A stretch of 64,000 bases of DNA from Anaerolineae bacterium (GTDB taxonomy: Bacteria > Chloroflexota > Anaerolineae > Aggregatilineales > UBA3940). Position 1 is the stretch's first letter. Each line of letters starts with the position of its first letter. The notes beneath the pieces are model-generated. The model was not told where the DNA came from. It did no database searches and was given only the letters and a program-made list of their open reading frames with translations. The translations under genes were made by a program, and so were the position numbers. The stretch lies in NCBI GenBank assembly GCA_016926255.1, contig JAFGOY010000061.1, positions 1 through 64,000 of the forward strand, in the 5' to 3' direction. Of this stretch, positions 1 to 8,711 are shown piece after piece.

Positions 1-129
1 CGGTCGTTAAGCCCGCCAGCGCCGATGATACTGCCGGGGCAGCCCGGTGGGAACGTAGGCCATCGCCAGAAAACCTTTTTTGATTCTCCCGGAATGGTGA
101 TCCACCAACAGATTCCATGATCTCCGAAA
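1..129. other. left edge, no supported gene
   Basis: The window begins 129 bases before the stop of the methyltransferase gene. On the minus strand, the frame continuing past that stop stays open for about 40 codons before another stop near position 16. It has no convincing start codon or ribosome site. Nothing here is called as a gene. The end of a neighbouring gene could lie just outside the window. Confidence 0.3.
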
Positions 130-894
130 TCAGGGCTTTGTCGCTACAACTGCGATACGGGTACAGCGGGCTTCATCAACATAGAGATGGTATTTTATGT
201 AGTAGGCAAAGAACCACCGATTAATAAACCGATTGGTTACAATAAAATGCTCCCCCTGCCCCCCGATTAATCGAAAGAGTACCCTCAATAACCTTGACTG
301 CCCATCGAATGGGACAAATCGAATATTGCGCAACAACGGTGCCATCAGCCTGTGCAGTGATTCGGATGAGAAGTGTTGAAAGTGCTTAGCCTGAACCGGT
401 ACATTGATATGGGGCACCGTCAAGATTAACGTGCCATGTGCGTTGAGATGATCGACTGTCACTCTCAGAAATTTCTCTACTTCTTCTGGCGGAATATGCT
501 CCAGGACTTCGATAGAAGTAATTACATCAAAGCATTCATCAAACGACTCATCGAGGATATTCACCTGGCGGTAATCTAAAGTCGGGTTCAATACCCGAGC
601 TATGGTAATTGCCCGCTCAGAATAGTCGATTCCCATCAGCCTGGCAGATGGCTGCTGCTTCGCCAGCTCCCGTAGAAATCGGCCATCGCCACAGCCTAAA
701 TCACAGAGAGTGTTGTAGGAAAGCGCGGACAGTTGATCCTGAACAACACGTAATCCGCCCAGATAGCGAAATCCCCAGTTCCAATACCGAGTCTGGGTAA
801 AACTTTCTTTATCTAAACTTGGAATGTAATGATACGGAAACCGGTAATCGTCTTCCTGAATCTGCTGCTCTCTGTATAACTTTGTCACGCTCAT
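130..894 (-). CDS. class I SAM-dependent methyltransferase
   Basis: A Rossmann-fold methyltransferase of the Methyltransf_11/25 type that transfers a methyl group from S-adenosylmethionine; the substrate is unknown. Motif I (LCDLGCGDGR) follows an N-terminal lead of about 60 residues, an acidic GIDYSE strand follows, and the post-I motif is FDVITSIEVLEHIPPEE. The C-terminal third is weakly conserved and may bind substrate. The start is placed at the ATG at 894, which has AGGGG upstream; an upstream TTG at 918 in frame has no such site. Base composition is visibly AT-richer than most neighbours, which may mean horizontal acquisition. Such proteins often sit in glycan or glycolipid loci, but no such genes are adjacent here. 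Confidence 0.8.
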   Translation of the reverse strand: MSVTKLYREQQIQEDDYRFPYHYIPSLDKESFTQTRYWNWGFRYLGGLRVVQDQLSALSYNTLCDLGCGDGRFLRELAKQQPSARLMGIDYSERAITIARVLNPTLDYRQVNILDESFDECFDVITSIEVLEHIPPEEVEKFLRVTVDHLNAHGTLILTVPHINVPVQAKHFQHFSSESLHRLMAPLLRNIRFVPFDGQSRLLRVLFRLIGGQGEHFIVTNRFINRWFFAYYIKYHLYVDEARCTRIAVVATKP

Positions 895-1313
895 TCTGTC
901 ATCCCCTGACCAATCCAATGCAAGCGAGCATTCTTCGAAGTATTGACCCGGAATATGGCAGATTGAAGATCGGGACAGGGATAGCGGTGCTGTTTGATGA
1001 GGCTGATGAGGCCGTTGCGAGGCAATCGGATGGCGTGGCAGTCAGTGGAGCTGCTATCTACGAGCAACCGGCAGAAGTGTGGTGGTCATCAGTTTTATCG
1101 ACTTTGTACAGGCCATGACATAACTGATTGATACCATTGATGATTGGCATCATTGATGACAATTTAGATTTTAGCGGTTATCTGACTCCTGGGCAATTAG
1201 AGTACGGATTGAATCCTATAGCTAAAAAGCCCGCGAGAAGACTTCGCGGGCTTGAAATTAATATCGAGTTATCATTCCGGGCAGCCGCGAGGATCGCCCC
1301 TACCCCCGTGACT
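895..1313. other. intergenic region without a gene
   Basis: About 420 bases between two minus-strand genes. It holds the terminator hairpin at 1224-1253 and upstream sequence for the methyltransferase. A plus-strand open frame at 819-1118 overlaps the methyltransferase start and shows no domain or ribosome site. I see nothing else. Confidence 0.4.
1224..1253 (-). terminator. intrinsic terminator of the Uma2 gene
   Basis: A 10-bp perfect stem (AAGCCCGCGA / TCGCGGGCTT) with a 7-base loop. Read on the minus strand it is followed by five T residues. It lies about 60 bases past the stop of the Uma2-family gene. Confidence 0.75.
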
Positions 1314-1967
1314 CTAACGCTGGGCGACCATGTCTTCGACCATCTTGACGACATCGGCGGTGGTGGGCAGAACACGCTTCCACAGCAGATCGAGATCGAG
1401 CGTGAAGCCACGCAAAGCGCGAGACCGAAGCCGACCGGCGATATCCGGACGGAACTCATCATAGTGACCATCGGGACCAAGATGATAGAGATCGGCCAGT
1501 TCGCGGATCGGATCGATCAGCCAGTATTCACGAACCCCGTAGGCTTCGTAGGCGACAAACTTCTCGCCACGATCAATCGCGGTGCTCTCAGTCGACAGCA
1601 CCTCGAAAATGATATCCGGCGGGCCTTCGATGTAGGCGTCATAGACGCGGTCGAAGCTGGAGTTGGAGACGAAGACGATATCGGGGCAGTAGACAATCGA
1701 GTCAGTGAGACGGACTTCATAAGGCAGATCGCGGACAAGCCCGGCGTCAGTCATCTCAACAAAGGTTTTGAGCAACAGAGTGAGATACAGGCGGACATCT
1801 TGATGCTGGCCGGTGGCCGGACTCGGAGCCTTGACAACCGGCGGCTGTTTTTCGGGGGCTTCGACCAACAGGTCTTGAGGATTTTCCTCAGACATCCATT
1901 GCTCGAAGCTCATCTGCTCGCCCCGATCGGGCTGTTGTAACTCGCGAAGGAGGGGATTGATTGCCAT
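1314..1967 (-). CDS. Uma2 family endonuclease (DUF820)
   Basis: A protein with the PD-(D/E)XK-like fold of the Uma2/DUF820 family, which is greatly expanded in Cyanobacteria and Chloroflexota. The family core is visible in the second half: PDIVFVS, then GPPDIIFEVLSTEST, DRGEKFVAYEAYGVREYWLIDP. The D...E...K layout fits the nuclease active site. The first 70 residues are a variable, proline-rich lead. The biological role of the family is not established; a link to transposons is often proposed. The start is the ATG at 1967, preceded by AAGGAG at proper distance, rather than the in-frame GTG at 1985. The gene is monocistronic, with its own terminator. Confidence 0.85.
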   Translation of the reverse strand: MAINPLLRELQQPDRGEQMSFEQWMSEENPQDLLVEAPEKQPPVVKAPSPATGQHQDVRLYLTLLLKTFVEMTDAGLVRDLPYEVRLTDSIVYCPDIVFVSNSSFDRVYDAYIEGPPDIIFEVLSTESTAIDRGEKFVAYEAYGVREYWLIDPIRELADLYHLGPDGHYDEFRPDIAGRLRSRALRGFTLDLDLLWKRVLPTTADVVKMVEDMVAQR

Positions 1968-2117
1968 GCTGCCCTCTCCTTTCACCCTAAATACATACGA
2001 TTTCCTTACCTTAATTATATCATGATTTGGCGCGAATCAAGGTGCGGTGACACAACTTATTAAGAAAATTTAACGCTAGAAGGCAAAGTTTTACATAGTT
2101 TTAATGATTCTGAGTAC

Positions 2118-2156
2118 AAAAACACCCCTTTCGCAAGAACAAACGTGCGAAAAGGG
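2118..2156 (-). terminator. intrinsic terminator of leuS
   Basis: On the minus strand, CCCTTTTCGCA and TGCGAAAGGG form a stem around a loop of about 10 bases, followed by GTGTTTTT. It lies about 70 bases after the leuS stop codon, closing the cupin-leuS transcript. Confidence 0.65.
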
Positions 2157-2225
2157 ATACTATTTTGTGAAAACTGTAATATTTTAGAAAGGCAGATACA
2201 GGCCTTTTTTACCTCTTTTTCGATG

Positions 2226-5045
2226 TCATCCGACGATATTGACCAGCTTTCCAGGGACGACGATCACCTTGCGGGGCGCTTTACCTCCCAGGTGTTTCTG
2301 GACATTTTCGGAGGCGAGAGATCTGGTTTTTGCCTCGTCCTCGCCGATATTCGCCGGAACGACGATACGGTCTCGGACTTTGCCGTTGACCTGGACGATC
2401 AGGGTGATCGACTCTTCCTCGGCCAGTTCTTCGATGGCGGCAGGCCACGCCTGCTGGTGGATACTGTATTCCTCACCGATGAAGGCCCACAGTTCTTCGG
2501 CAATGTGAGGGGTGAAAGGAGCCAGCATCAGCAGCAGGGAACGAATCGCTTCGTCCCAGGCTTCGGTATGGGCAACCGGTGTAGATCGGTAATCCTGCAT
2601 GGTGTTCTTCAATTCCATCAGGGCAGCGATGGCGGTATTGAAAGAAAACTCGTCGATATCGCGGGTGACGCGCAGGATGGTCTGGTGAGTCTTTCGGCGC
2701 AGCGCCCTGACATCATTGTCGGCGGCCTTGGAGCCACCATCACCGGGCTGCGGCGCGGTGACCAGATTCCAGACGTCGTTCAGGAAGCGGATCGGGCCTT
2801 GAATGCCCTGGGAATCCCAGGGGCCGCCCTGATCCCACTTGAAGGCGAACATCAGGTAGGCCCGGACGGTATCGGCACCGTACTTTGAAACCAGATCGTC
2901 GGGATCGATGACATTGCCGCGTGACTTGCTCATCTTCTCCCGGTCTTCGCCGAGGATGATTCCCTGATTGTACAGGCGGGTCATCGGCTCGTCGAAGATC
3001 GACGCGGGCTGGTGCTCCGGGTCGGCGGGTTCGATCTGATCGAAGACGCCGCAGTCACGCATTGCTTTGGTGAAGAAGCGCGTATACAGCAGGTGCATCG
3101 TCGCATGTTCGATCCCCCCCGTGTATTGATCGACCGGCAGCCAGTATGCCCCTTCCTCCGGGTCGAAGGGATAGAAATCGCAGTTGGGACTCAGGTAACG
3201 ATACTGGTACCACGACGAGCACATGAAGGTGTCCATTGTATCGGTTTCACGCTCGGCAGGCCCGCCGCACTGTGGGCAGGTGACGTGGCGCCAGGTCGGG
3301 TGCAGCTTCAGCGGCGATTCGCCGGTGGGCATAAACTCGACATCATCGGGCAGCAGCACCGGTAACTCTTCCTCTGGTACGGCGACGATCCCGCATTCGG
3401 GGCAGTGGATCATCGGGATCGGTGCGCCCCAGTACCGCTGGCGGCTGATCAGCCAGTCACGCAGGCGGTAGTTGATCGCTCCGTGGCCGATCCCCTGCTC
3501 TTCGAGCCATTCGGTGACCGTTGACTTGGCAGCATCGCCGGGCGTGCCGGTGAACTTGGCGGAATTGATCATCGCGCCGTATTCGTGATGGAACAGAGCC
3601 TCCTGGTAGAAAGGCTGTCCCGCCAGCATCTCCATCAGTGTGCGGTTTTCAGCCACGCCGGGTTCCAGCGATTTGCAGCGGGCGAGGATCGCCTGATCGG
3701 CTTCGACCCCATTAAAAGGAACGACACCATCTTCGAAAATGAACAGCCAGCGGCCACCGACGATCTCGACCCAGAAGCCAGACTGTAAGTGCTTTTCGAC
3801 CAGCGCGACATATTCATCGATCTGAGCTGTGTCGAGCGTCACCCGGATGTTCCCATCCTTATCTTTATCGGCTGCGATACCGGCATCGGACAGGGCCTTA
3901 TCGAAACCATCCTTCACCGAACCATTCACGACAAACGATTTCGCCAACCCGTCGATGCGGTCAATCACGGGGATGATCGGCAGACCGAACTTCAAGGCGA
4001 ACTCGAAGTCACGTTCGTCGTGAGATGGAACGGCCATGATCGCGCCGGAGCCGTAGGTCATCAGGACGTAGTCGGAAATCCAGATCGGGATGCGGTCGCC
4101 GTTGACCGGGTTGATCGCGTAGGCTCCGGTGAAGACGCCGGTCTTTTCACGGTCGGTGGCCTCGCGCTCGATGTCGCTGGCGCGGGCGGCCATATCGACA
4201 TAGGCATCGACCTCGGCACGCTGCTCGGCGGTAGTCAGGGCATCGACCAGTGGATGCTCAGGGGCCATGACCATGAAGGTTGCGCCCCAGAGCGTATCGG
4301 GGCGGGTGGTGAAGACGGGCATTTCGTCGCCGCGCTCGGTCTTGAAGACGACATGAGCGCCCTCGCTGCGCCCGATCCAGTTGGTTTGCATCGCCATGAC
4401 TCGCTCAGGCCAGTCGATGGCGCTGAAGTCAAGCAGTTCTTCGGCGTAATCGGTGATCTTGAAGAACCACTGGTTCAGGTTCTTCTTGATAACGGGTGTG
4501 TTGCAGCGCTCGCAGTGGCGATCTTCGCCCCAGACCTGCTCGCGGGCCAGAGTGGTATTGCAGTTCGGGCAGAAATCGACGGGGGATTCTTTCTTGTAGG
4601 CCAGCCTGTTCTTGAAGAACTGGACAAAGAACCACTGCGTCCACTTGTAGTACTTGGGATCGGAACTGATCGCCTCGCGCTCCCAGTCAATCATGGCGCC
4701 CATGCTGCGAAGCTGGCGGCGCATGTTGTCGATGTTGGAGTAAGTCCACTCCTTCGGATGAATTTTGCGCTTGATGGCAGCGTTCTCGGCGGGCAGGCCA
4801 AAGGCGTCAAAGCCCATCGGGAAGACGACGTTGTAGCCTTTCATGCGCAAAAAGCGGGCACGGGCGTCAGAGGGCGACATCGCGTACCAGTGGCCGATAT
4901 GCAGATTGCCCGACGGATAAGGCAGCATGGTCATGAAGTAGAACTTTTCGCGGCTGGTATCGATCACCGAGCGATACAGCCCATCTTCTTCCCATTTCTG
5001 CTGCCAGTGTTTTTCAATTTGCTGAGGATTGTATTCCTTGCTCAT
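2226..5045 (-). CDS. leuS: leucine--tRNA ligase
   Basis: Class I cytoplasmic synthetase that charges tRNA-Leu. The HIGH signature is at residues 49-52 within LPYPSGNLHIGHWYAM. The KMSKS loop is at 704-708 (EKMSKSRGN). The first zinc-binding knot carries CPNC and CERC pairs near 155-185. The CP1 editing domain contains TTRPDTLWGATF. The C-terminal VQVNGKVRD motif is present. At 939 residues it is about 80 longer than the E. coli enzyme; much of the excess lies at about residues 365-490, between the editing core and the RLRDWLISRQRYWG segment. It starts at an ATG after GAGAAGAG. The gene follows a T-box leader and a cupin gene on the same strand, so it is probably controlled by uncharged tRNA-Leu. 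Confidence 0.97.
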   Translation of the reverse strand: MSKEYNPQQIEKHWQQKWEEDGLYRSVIDTSREKFYFMTMLPYPSGNLHIGHWYAMSPSDARARFLRMKGYNVVFPMGFDAFGLPAENAAIKRKIHPKEWTYSNIDNMRRQLRSMGAMIDWEREAISSDPKYYKWTQWFFVQFFKNRLAYKKESPVDFCPNCNTTLAREQVWGEDRHCERCNTPVIKKNLNQWFFKITDYAEELLDFSAIDWPERVMAMQTNWIGRSEGAHVVFKTERGDEMPVFTTRPDTLWGATFMVMAPEHPLVDALTTAEQRAEVDAYVDMAARASDIEREATDREKTGVFTGAYAINPVNGDRIPIWISDYVLMTYGSGAIMAVPSHDERDFEFALKFGLPIIPVIDRIDGLAKSFVVNGSVKDGFDKALSDAGIAADKDKDGNIRVTLDTAQIDEYVALVEKHLQSGFWVEIVGGRWLFIFEDGVVPFNGVEADQAILARCKSLEPGVAENRTLMEMLAGQPFYQEALFHHEYGAMINSAKFTGTPGDAAKSTVTEWLEEQGIGHGAINYRLRDWLISRQRYWGAPIPMIHCPECGIVAVPEEELPVLLPDDVEFMPTGESPLKLHPTWRHVTCPQCGGPAERETDTMDTFMCSSWYQYRYLSPNCDFYPFDPEEGAYWLPVDQYTGGIEHATMHLLYTRFFTKAMRDCGVFDQIEPADPEHQPASIFDEPMTRLYNQGIILGEDREKMSKSRGNVIDPDDLVSKYGADTVRAYLMFAFKWDQGGPWDSQGIQGPIRFLNDVWNLVTAPQPGDGGSKAADNDVRALRRKTHQTILRVTRDIDEFSFNTAIAALMELKNTMQDYRSTPVAHTEAWDEAIRSLLLMLAPFTPHIAEELWAFIGEEYSIHQQAWPAAIEELAEEESITLIVQVNGKVRDRIVVPANIGEDEAKTRSLASENVQKHLGGKAPRKVIVVPGKLVNIVG

Positions 5046-5185
5046 AACTCTTCTCGTTCTACTCCGGAAACATGGTTGTTGATCGGTCTTGGCAATATTC
5101 GGTTACGAATGGAGGTGCGCGAGAAGGCAGTTTTTCACCTGATACTGTGTTCTGTATTCCATCGCGTTCCTTCTTTCAAGGCTGG

Positions 5186-5521
5186 TCAATCCTGATAATC
5201 TTCACGCGGGGGAGAGAAGATATCGATGACGATGCTGTCGACCGGAAAGGTAGCCTGGTGTATCACCCCGCCAGGAACCTGCCAGCTGTCGCCGGGTTTG
5301 CAGTGCTTTTTGACGCCGTTCACAGTGAGAATGATCTCGCCGCTGGAGCAGTACCCTACCTGCTGGTGAGGATGGCTGTGCTCCGGCAGAACAACCCCGG
5401 CGTTGCCGTGAAACTCGACGATCATCATGTCTGCCGTCTGGCCGAGCGTCCGGCGCGTCAGGCCAGGCAGCACTTCAACCGGCTCTGCATCAGCATTAAA
5501 TACAAAGTATTTCTCAGTCAT
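5186..5521 (-). CDS. cupin domain protein in the leuS T-box operon
   Basis: A single-domain cupin of 111 residues, probably cytoplasmic since no signal peptide is seen. The first metal motif reads HSHPHQQVGYCSSGEI, giving His48, His50 and Gln54 where many cupins have Glu. The second motif, PGDSWQVPGGVIHQA, supplies His88. The usual cupin role is metal-dependent small-molecule binding or catalysis; no substrate can be named. It starts with ATG after GAGGAG, only 20 bases past the T-box terminator stem, and leuS follows after 140 bases. It is therefore the first gene controlled by the T-box. A role tied to leucine or amino acid supply is an inference from position only. Confidence 0.8.
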   Translation of the reverse strand: MTEKYFVFNADAEPVEVLPGLTRRTLGQTADMMIVEFHGNAGVVLPEHSHPHQQVGYCSSGEIILTVNGVKKHCKPGDSWQVPGGVIHQATFPVDSIVIDIFSPPREDYQD

Positions 5522-5540
5522 AGCTCCTCACCATTGAAAA

Positions 5541-5843
5541 TAAAAGAGCCTTTACACCGTCCAGGGACGAAAAGGCTCCGCGATACCACCCTGATTGGCG
5601 ATCAGTCCGAACCAACCAGACTGCCGCCCACTCAACAGACGCTTAACGCGCGCCGCACGCCGACTACTACTGATCTTCGCAGCCGGGACTCCTGGACGAG
5701 GTGGGCCACCTGTGTTCGTTGGGACACGATCTTGCCTGCTGCCAGGCTCACACCATCCCTGGCTCGCTGCAACGATGGCTTATCACTTCCGTTCGCCGCC
5801 TTTAGTTTATTCATTTGGGTAGCCGTATTTGCATCCGGCTAGT
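5541..5843 (-). promoter_or_regulatory. T-box leader, probably tRNA-Leu responsive
   Basis: Read on the minus strand, this leader has the parts of a T-box riboregulator. The Stem I apical hairpin is near 5741-5768 (AGCGAG bulge, GATGGTGTGAG loop, CCAGG/CCTGG stem). A CGTTA F-box-like element follows. The near-canonical T-box AGGGTGGTATCGCGG is at 5578-5592. An intrinsic terminator stem (5546-5578) with TTTTA follows it. The T-box and terminator overlap in the usual way for antitermination. The specifier is tentatively CTC (Leu) at 5698-5700, judged from the sequence before GTCC.GGAG; I could not prove it by folding. The downstream genes are a cupin gene and leuS. Confidence 0.85.
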
Positions 5844-5849
5844 TCCAAA

Positions 5850-5878
5850 ATTGTATCGGTGTTCCTGGGGTGAGTCAA
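5850..5878 (-). promoter_or_regulatory. promoter of the T-box-cupin-leuS operon
   Basis: A TTGACT -35 box (5873-5878) and a TACAAT -10 box (5850-5855) separated by exactly 17 bases on the minus strand, just upstream of the T-box leader. Confidence 0.75.
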
Positions 5879-5941
5879 CAGGAATGTTGAGATGTGCTAT
5901 ATTCTTAGCGCAATTCATCAAATCCCGGCGGGTACAGGCGC

Positions 5942-5961
5942 GGGCACAATATGCTGTGCCC
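5942..5961. repeat. inverted repeat upstream of cofD
   Basis: GGGCACA and TGTGCCC arms of 7 bp are separated by 6 bases, about 85 bases before the cofD start. It could be an operator or a leader hairpin. No other copy was noticed. Confidence 0.3.
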
Positions 5962-6046
5962 ATACGATATGGAATCGGGATTTATGTTTCATCAGGCAAC
6001 GTGTTGAAAATTTGGGTTAACGGAGCACCGAGAGGAATCTAACTGT

Positions 6047-7012
6047 ATGGAAGAACGTCTGAAGAAGCCCGGTGACCATGTCGTCTTGCTGGTTGGGGGA
6101 GTGGGTGGGGCAAAGCTGGCGCTGGGGTTGGCCCGCGTTTTACCGCCGGGGTCGCTGACGATCATTGTCAACACGGGCGATGACTTCAATCACCTAGGGC
6201 TGCACATCTCGCCAGATGTCGACACGGTGATGTATACGCTCTCGAACCTGGTCAACCCGAAAACCGGGTGGGGCCTCAACGACGATTCGCTGCACGCGAT
6301 GCGAATGGTCAGGCGATACGGCGGCCCGGACTGGTTCAGCCTGGGAGACAAAGACCTGGGGACTCACCTGATGCGCACCCAATTGTTGAGCGAAGGGCTG
6401 ACACTGACCGAAGTGACCGGGAAGCTGTGCTCGGCGCTTGGCGTTGAACATCCCCTGCTGCCGATGTCGGATGACCCGGTGCGGACGGTGCTCGACACCG
6501 ATCAAGGGACATTGAACTTTCAAGAATACTTCGTCCGAGAGCGGTGGCAACCGGTGGCCAGGGATATCCGGTTCGAGGGGAGCGAAAAGGCAACGCCAAG
6601 CGAGGCGGTGCTCGCTGCATTGGAGCAGGCATCGATGATCGTGATCGGGCCGTCCAACCCCTTCCTGAGCATCGATCCAATTCTGTCCGTGCCGGGCATC
6701 CGGGAGCGGATCGAATCGGCCAGCGTGCCGCGCGTCGCCATCTCGCCGATCATCGCCGGGAAAGCGGTCAAGGGGCCGACGGCCAAGATGATGGCCGAAA
6801 TGGGGATTGATGTGTCGCCGGTGGGGGTCATTGATCACTACCGTAATTTACTGGATGGGATTATACTGGACGAAGCAGACGGTACTCTTCGTGATAAGAT
6901 AGAATCAATTGGAATGCATACCTCCGCGCAGCAAATACTCATGGAAACACAGAACGATAAAATTCGGCTTGCTGTAACTCTGCTGCACTGGGTAGAGGAA
7001 AATTTGTCTTGA
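6047..7012 (+). CDS. cofD: 2-phospho-L-lactate transferase CofD
   Basis: Transfers the phospholactyl (or phosphoenolpyruvyl) moiety from the GDP-activated donor to FO, giving F420-0 (or the dehydro form). The N-terminus has the family's VVLLVGGVGGAKLALGLARVL segment (split here by Leu), then IVNTGDDFNHLGLHISPD and DVDTVMYTLS, both hallmarks of CofD. GPSNPFLSIDPILSVPG and AISPIIAGKAVKGP, also typical, lie in the second half. The length of 321 is normal. The gene overlaps cofC by four bases, so the two are probably translationally coupled. FO synthase (cofG/H) and the glutamyl ligase (cofE) are not in this window. Confidence 0.95.
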   Translation: MEERLKKPGDHVVLLVGGVGGAKLALGLARVLPPGSLTIIVNTGDDFNHLGLHISPDVDTVMYTLSNLVNPKTGWGLNDDSLHAMRMVRRYGGPDWFSLGDKDLGTHLMRTQLLSEGLTLTEVTGKLCSALGVEHPLLPMSDDPVRTVLDTDQGTLNFQEYFVRERWQPVARDIRFEGSEKATPSEAVLAALEQASMIVIGPSNPFLSIDPILSVPGIRERIESASVPRVAISPIIAGKAVKGPTAKMMAEMGIDVSPVGVIDHYRNLLDGIILDEADGTLRDKIESIGMHTSAQQILMETQNDKIRLAVTLLHWVEENLS

Positions 7013-7650
7013 AAAACATCTGGGCGATTGTGCCCGTCAAACCGTTAAACCGCTCCAAAAGCCGTCTTTCGACGGTGTTGAATATCAAACAGCGTGAAGT
7101 GCTCAGCCGGGAAATGCTCGAACGAACGCTGGGTATCTTAAAACAAGTAGAGAAGATCAGCGACATATTGATCGTCAGCCGCGACACGGCGGCGCTGAAA
7201 CAAATCCGCCAGTTTGGGGTGCAGACGCTTCAGGAGAGCGGGGCGCCAGAGCTCAACGACAGCCTGACCCGTGCCACGCAGGTTGTCGGAAGCTGGAATG
7301 CGAGCGCGGTACTAATTGTTGCCAGCGATATCCCCCTGCTGGAAACACGCGACATCGAAGGGGTAATTGGTCTTGCCGAATACTCCCCGGCGGTGGTGAT
7401 CGCCACTGATCGCCACCGGGATGGCACCAATGTGATGCTGGTCAGCCCGCCGGGACTGATCCCGTATCGCTACGGGCCGGGGAGTCTGTACTGCCACGTC
7501 GAAGAAGCCCGGGCGGCTGGCATCGAACCGGTGTACTTCAATTCGCCGACAATCGAACTGGATGTGGATACGCCGGAAGATTTAAAACTTTATCGCCGGA
7601 TGTTGGCCGAACGGGAGATCAACGAACCGGCCTGGTTTGGCAATACCTGA
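7009..7650 (+). CDS. cofC: 2-phospho-L-lactate guanylyltransferase CofC
   Basis: Activates 2-phospholactate or phosphoenolpyruvate with GTP to supply CofD. The nucleotidyltransferase fold starts at residue 4: AIVPVKPLNRSKSRLS is the CofC form of the NTP-binding loop. Next come LIVSRDTAAL, LIVASDIPLLE (metal-binding Asp) and DRHRDGTNVMLVSPPG, then ELDVDTPEDL near the end. The start is TTG in a TTGA overlap with the cofD stop. Length (213) fits the family. It is in operon with cofD and probably with the following LLM oxidoreductase gene. Confidence 0.95.
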   Translation: MKNIWAIVPVKPLNRSKSRLSTVLNIKQREVLSREMLERTLGILKQVEKISDILIVSRDTAALKQIRQFGVQTLQESGAPELNDSLTRATQVVGSWNASAVLIVASDIPLLETRDIEGVIGLAEYSPAVVIATDRHRDGTNVMLVSPPGLIPYRYGPGSLYCHVEEARAAGIEPVYFNSPTIELDVDTPEDLKLYRRMLAEREINEPAWFGNT

Positions 7651-7681
7651 ACGAGAATGATTTGAACAAAAGGAGCGATCA

Positions 7682-8680
7682 ATGTCGGAACGCGTTGCAC
7701 TCTATCTCCAGGATGCACACCCGATCCCGGATGGGATCGAGTATGTAAAGTATGCCGAAAAACGAGGATTCGAAGCCGTGTGGCAGGCCGAATCGCGGCT
7801 GGTACGTGACGCAATCGTGCCGATGGCTGCCTTCGCTGCAACGACCGAGCGGATCAAGGTTGGGTCGGGGGTGATCAACAACTGGACGCGAAACGCGGCG
7901 CTGATCGCGGCGACTTTTTTGACCCTCGACGACCTGGCTCCCGACCGGGCGATCTGTGGGATCGGTGCGTGGTGGGACCCGCTGGCGAAGAACGTGGGGA
8001 TCGACCGGAAAAGCCCGCTGACCGCAATGCGCGAAGTTGTAGAGGTAGTGCGGAGATTGCTCAGCGCCGAGACGGTGACCTTTCATGGTGAGTATGTGCA
8101 CGTGGAGGGGATAAAGCTGGACGTGGTTCACGGGCGAAAAGGACCGCGCAACGTGCCGATCTATATCGGGGCGACGGGGCCAAAAATGATGGAACTGACC
8201 GGCGAAATCGCTGATGGGGCGGTACTGAATTACCTGGTCAAGCCGGAGTACAACATCCAGGCCATGGAACGGCTTGAAGCCGGGGCGAAGAAGTCGGGGC
8301 GGTCGGTAGACGACATCGACCGGCCACAACTGGTGGTCTGCTCGATGGACGACGACCGGCGGCGTGGGTTGGACGGCGCGCGCAAGTTGATTACCCAGTA
8401 CCTAGCGCAGCAGCCGCACTTTGCCAAAGCGCTGGGAGCCGATGAGGGGATGGTCGGCGAGATCAAGAAGCGGCTGGGCTGGCCTGCGACCGAAGAAGAG
8501 ATCGAGGACGCGATGCAGTTCGTGCCCGACGAGATGGTACAGATGGTCGCGGCGGCGGGCACACCCGAAGAATGCCGGGCCAAAGTTCAGGAATATATCG
8601 ACACCGGCTGCACCTGCCCGATCCTCTACCCGCTGGGGCCGGACGTGAAGGCAATGATCGATGCCTTTGCGGTAGACTGA
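7682..8680 (+). CDS. LLM-class oxidoreductase, probably F420-dependent
   Basis: A TIM-barrel oxidoreductase of the luciferase-like monooxygenase superfamily. The N-terminus (residues 1-30) resembles the F420-dependent methylene-H4MPT-reductase-like branch, with [17 protein letters not shown]. The NTP/flavin-binding features of the family are visible: [32 protein letters not shown], and [26 protein letters not shown]. Position just after cofD-cofC (31 bases) supports use of F420 rather than FMN; this is inference from context. The substrate is unknown. It has a good AAGGAG ribosome site. Length 332 is normal. Confidence 0.85.
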   Translation: MSERVALYLQDAHPIPDGIEYVKYAEKRGFEAVWQAESRLVRDAIVPMAAFAATTERIKVGSGVINNWTRNAALIAATFLTLDDLAPDRAICGIGAWWDPLAKNVGIDRKSPLTAMREVVEVVRRLLSAETVTFHGEYVHVEGIKLDVVHGRKGPRNVPIYIGATGPKMMELTGEIADGAVLNYLVKPEYNIQAMERLEAGAKKSGRSVDDIDRPQLVVCSMDDDRRRGLDGARKLITQYLAQQPHFAKALGADEGMVGEIKKRLGWPATEEEIEDAMQFVPDEMVQMVAAAGTPEECRAKVQEYIDTGCTCPILYPLGPDVKAMIDAFAVD

Positions 8681-8711
8681 ATATAGACCTGAAAACACGA
8701 GCATCCTGTAC

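Noticed and set aside
1128-1940. 270-codon plus-strand open frame opposite the Uma2 gene
   Set aside because: Antisense to a well-supported Uma2 gene and crosses its terminator; no ribosome site or motif.
3789-5195. 468-codon plus-strand open frame opposite leuS
   Set aside because: It lies almost wholly antisense to a clear leuS gene, shows no domain, and reflects the codon bias of the GC-rich strand.
5072-5842. 256-codon plus-strand open frame across the cupin gene and T-box leader
   Set aside because: It runs opposite both the cupin gene and the T-box structure; no similarity to any family.
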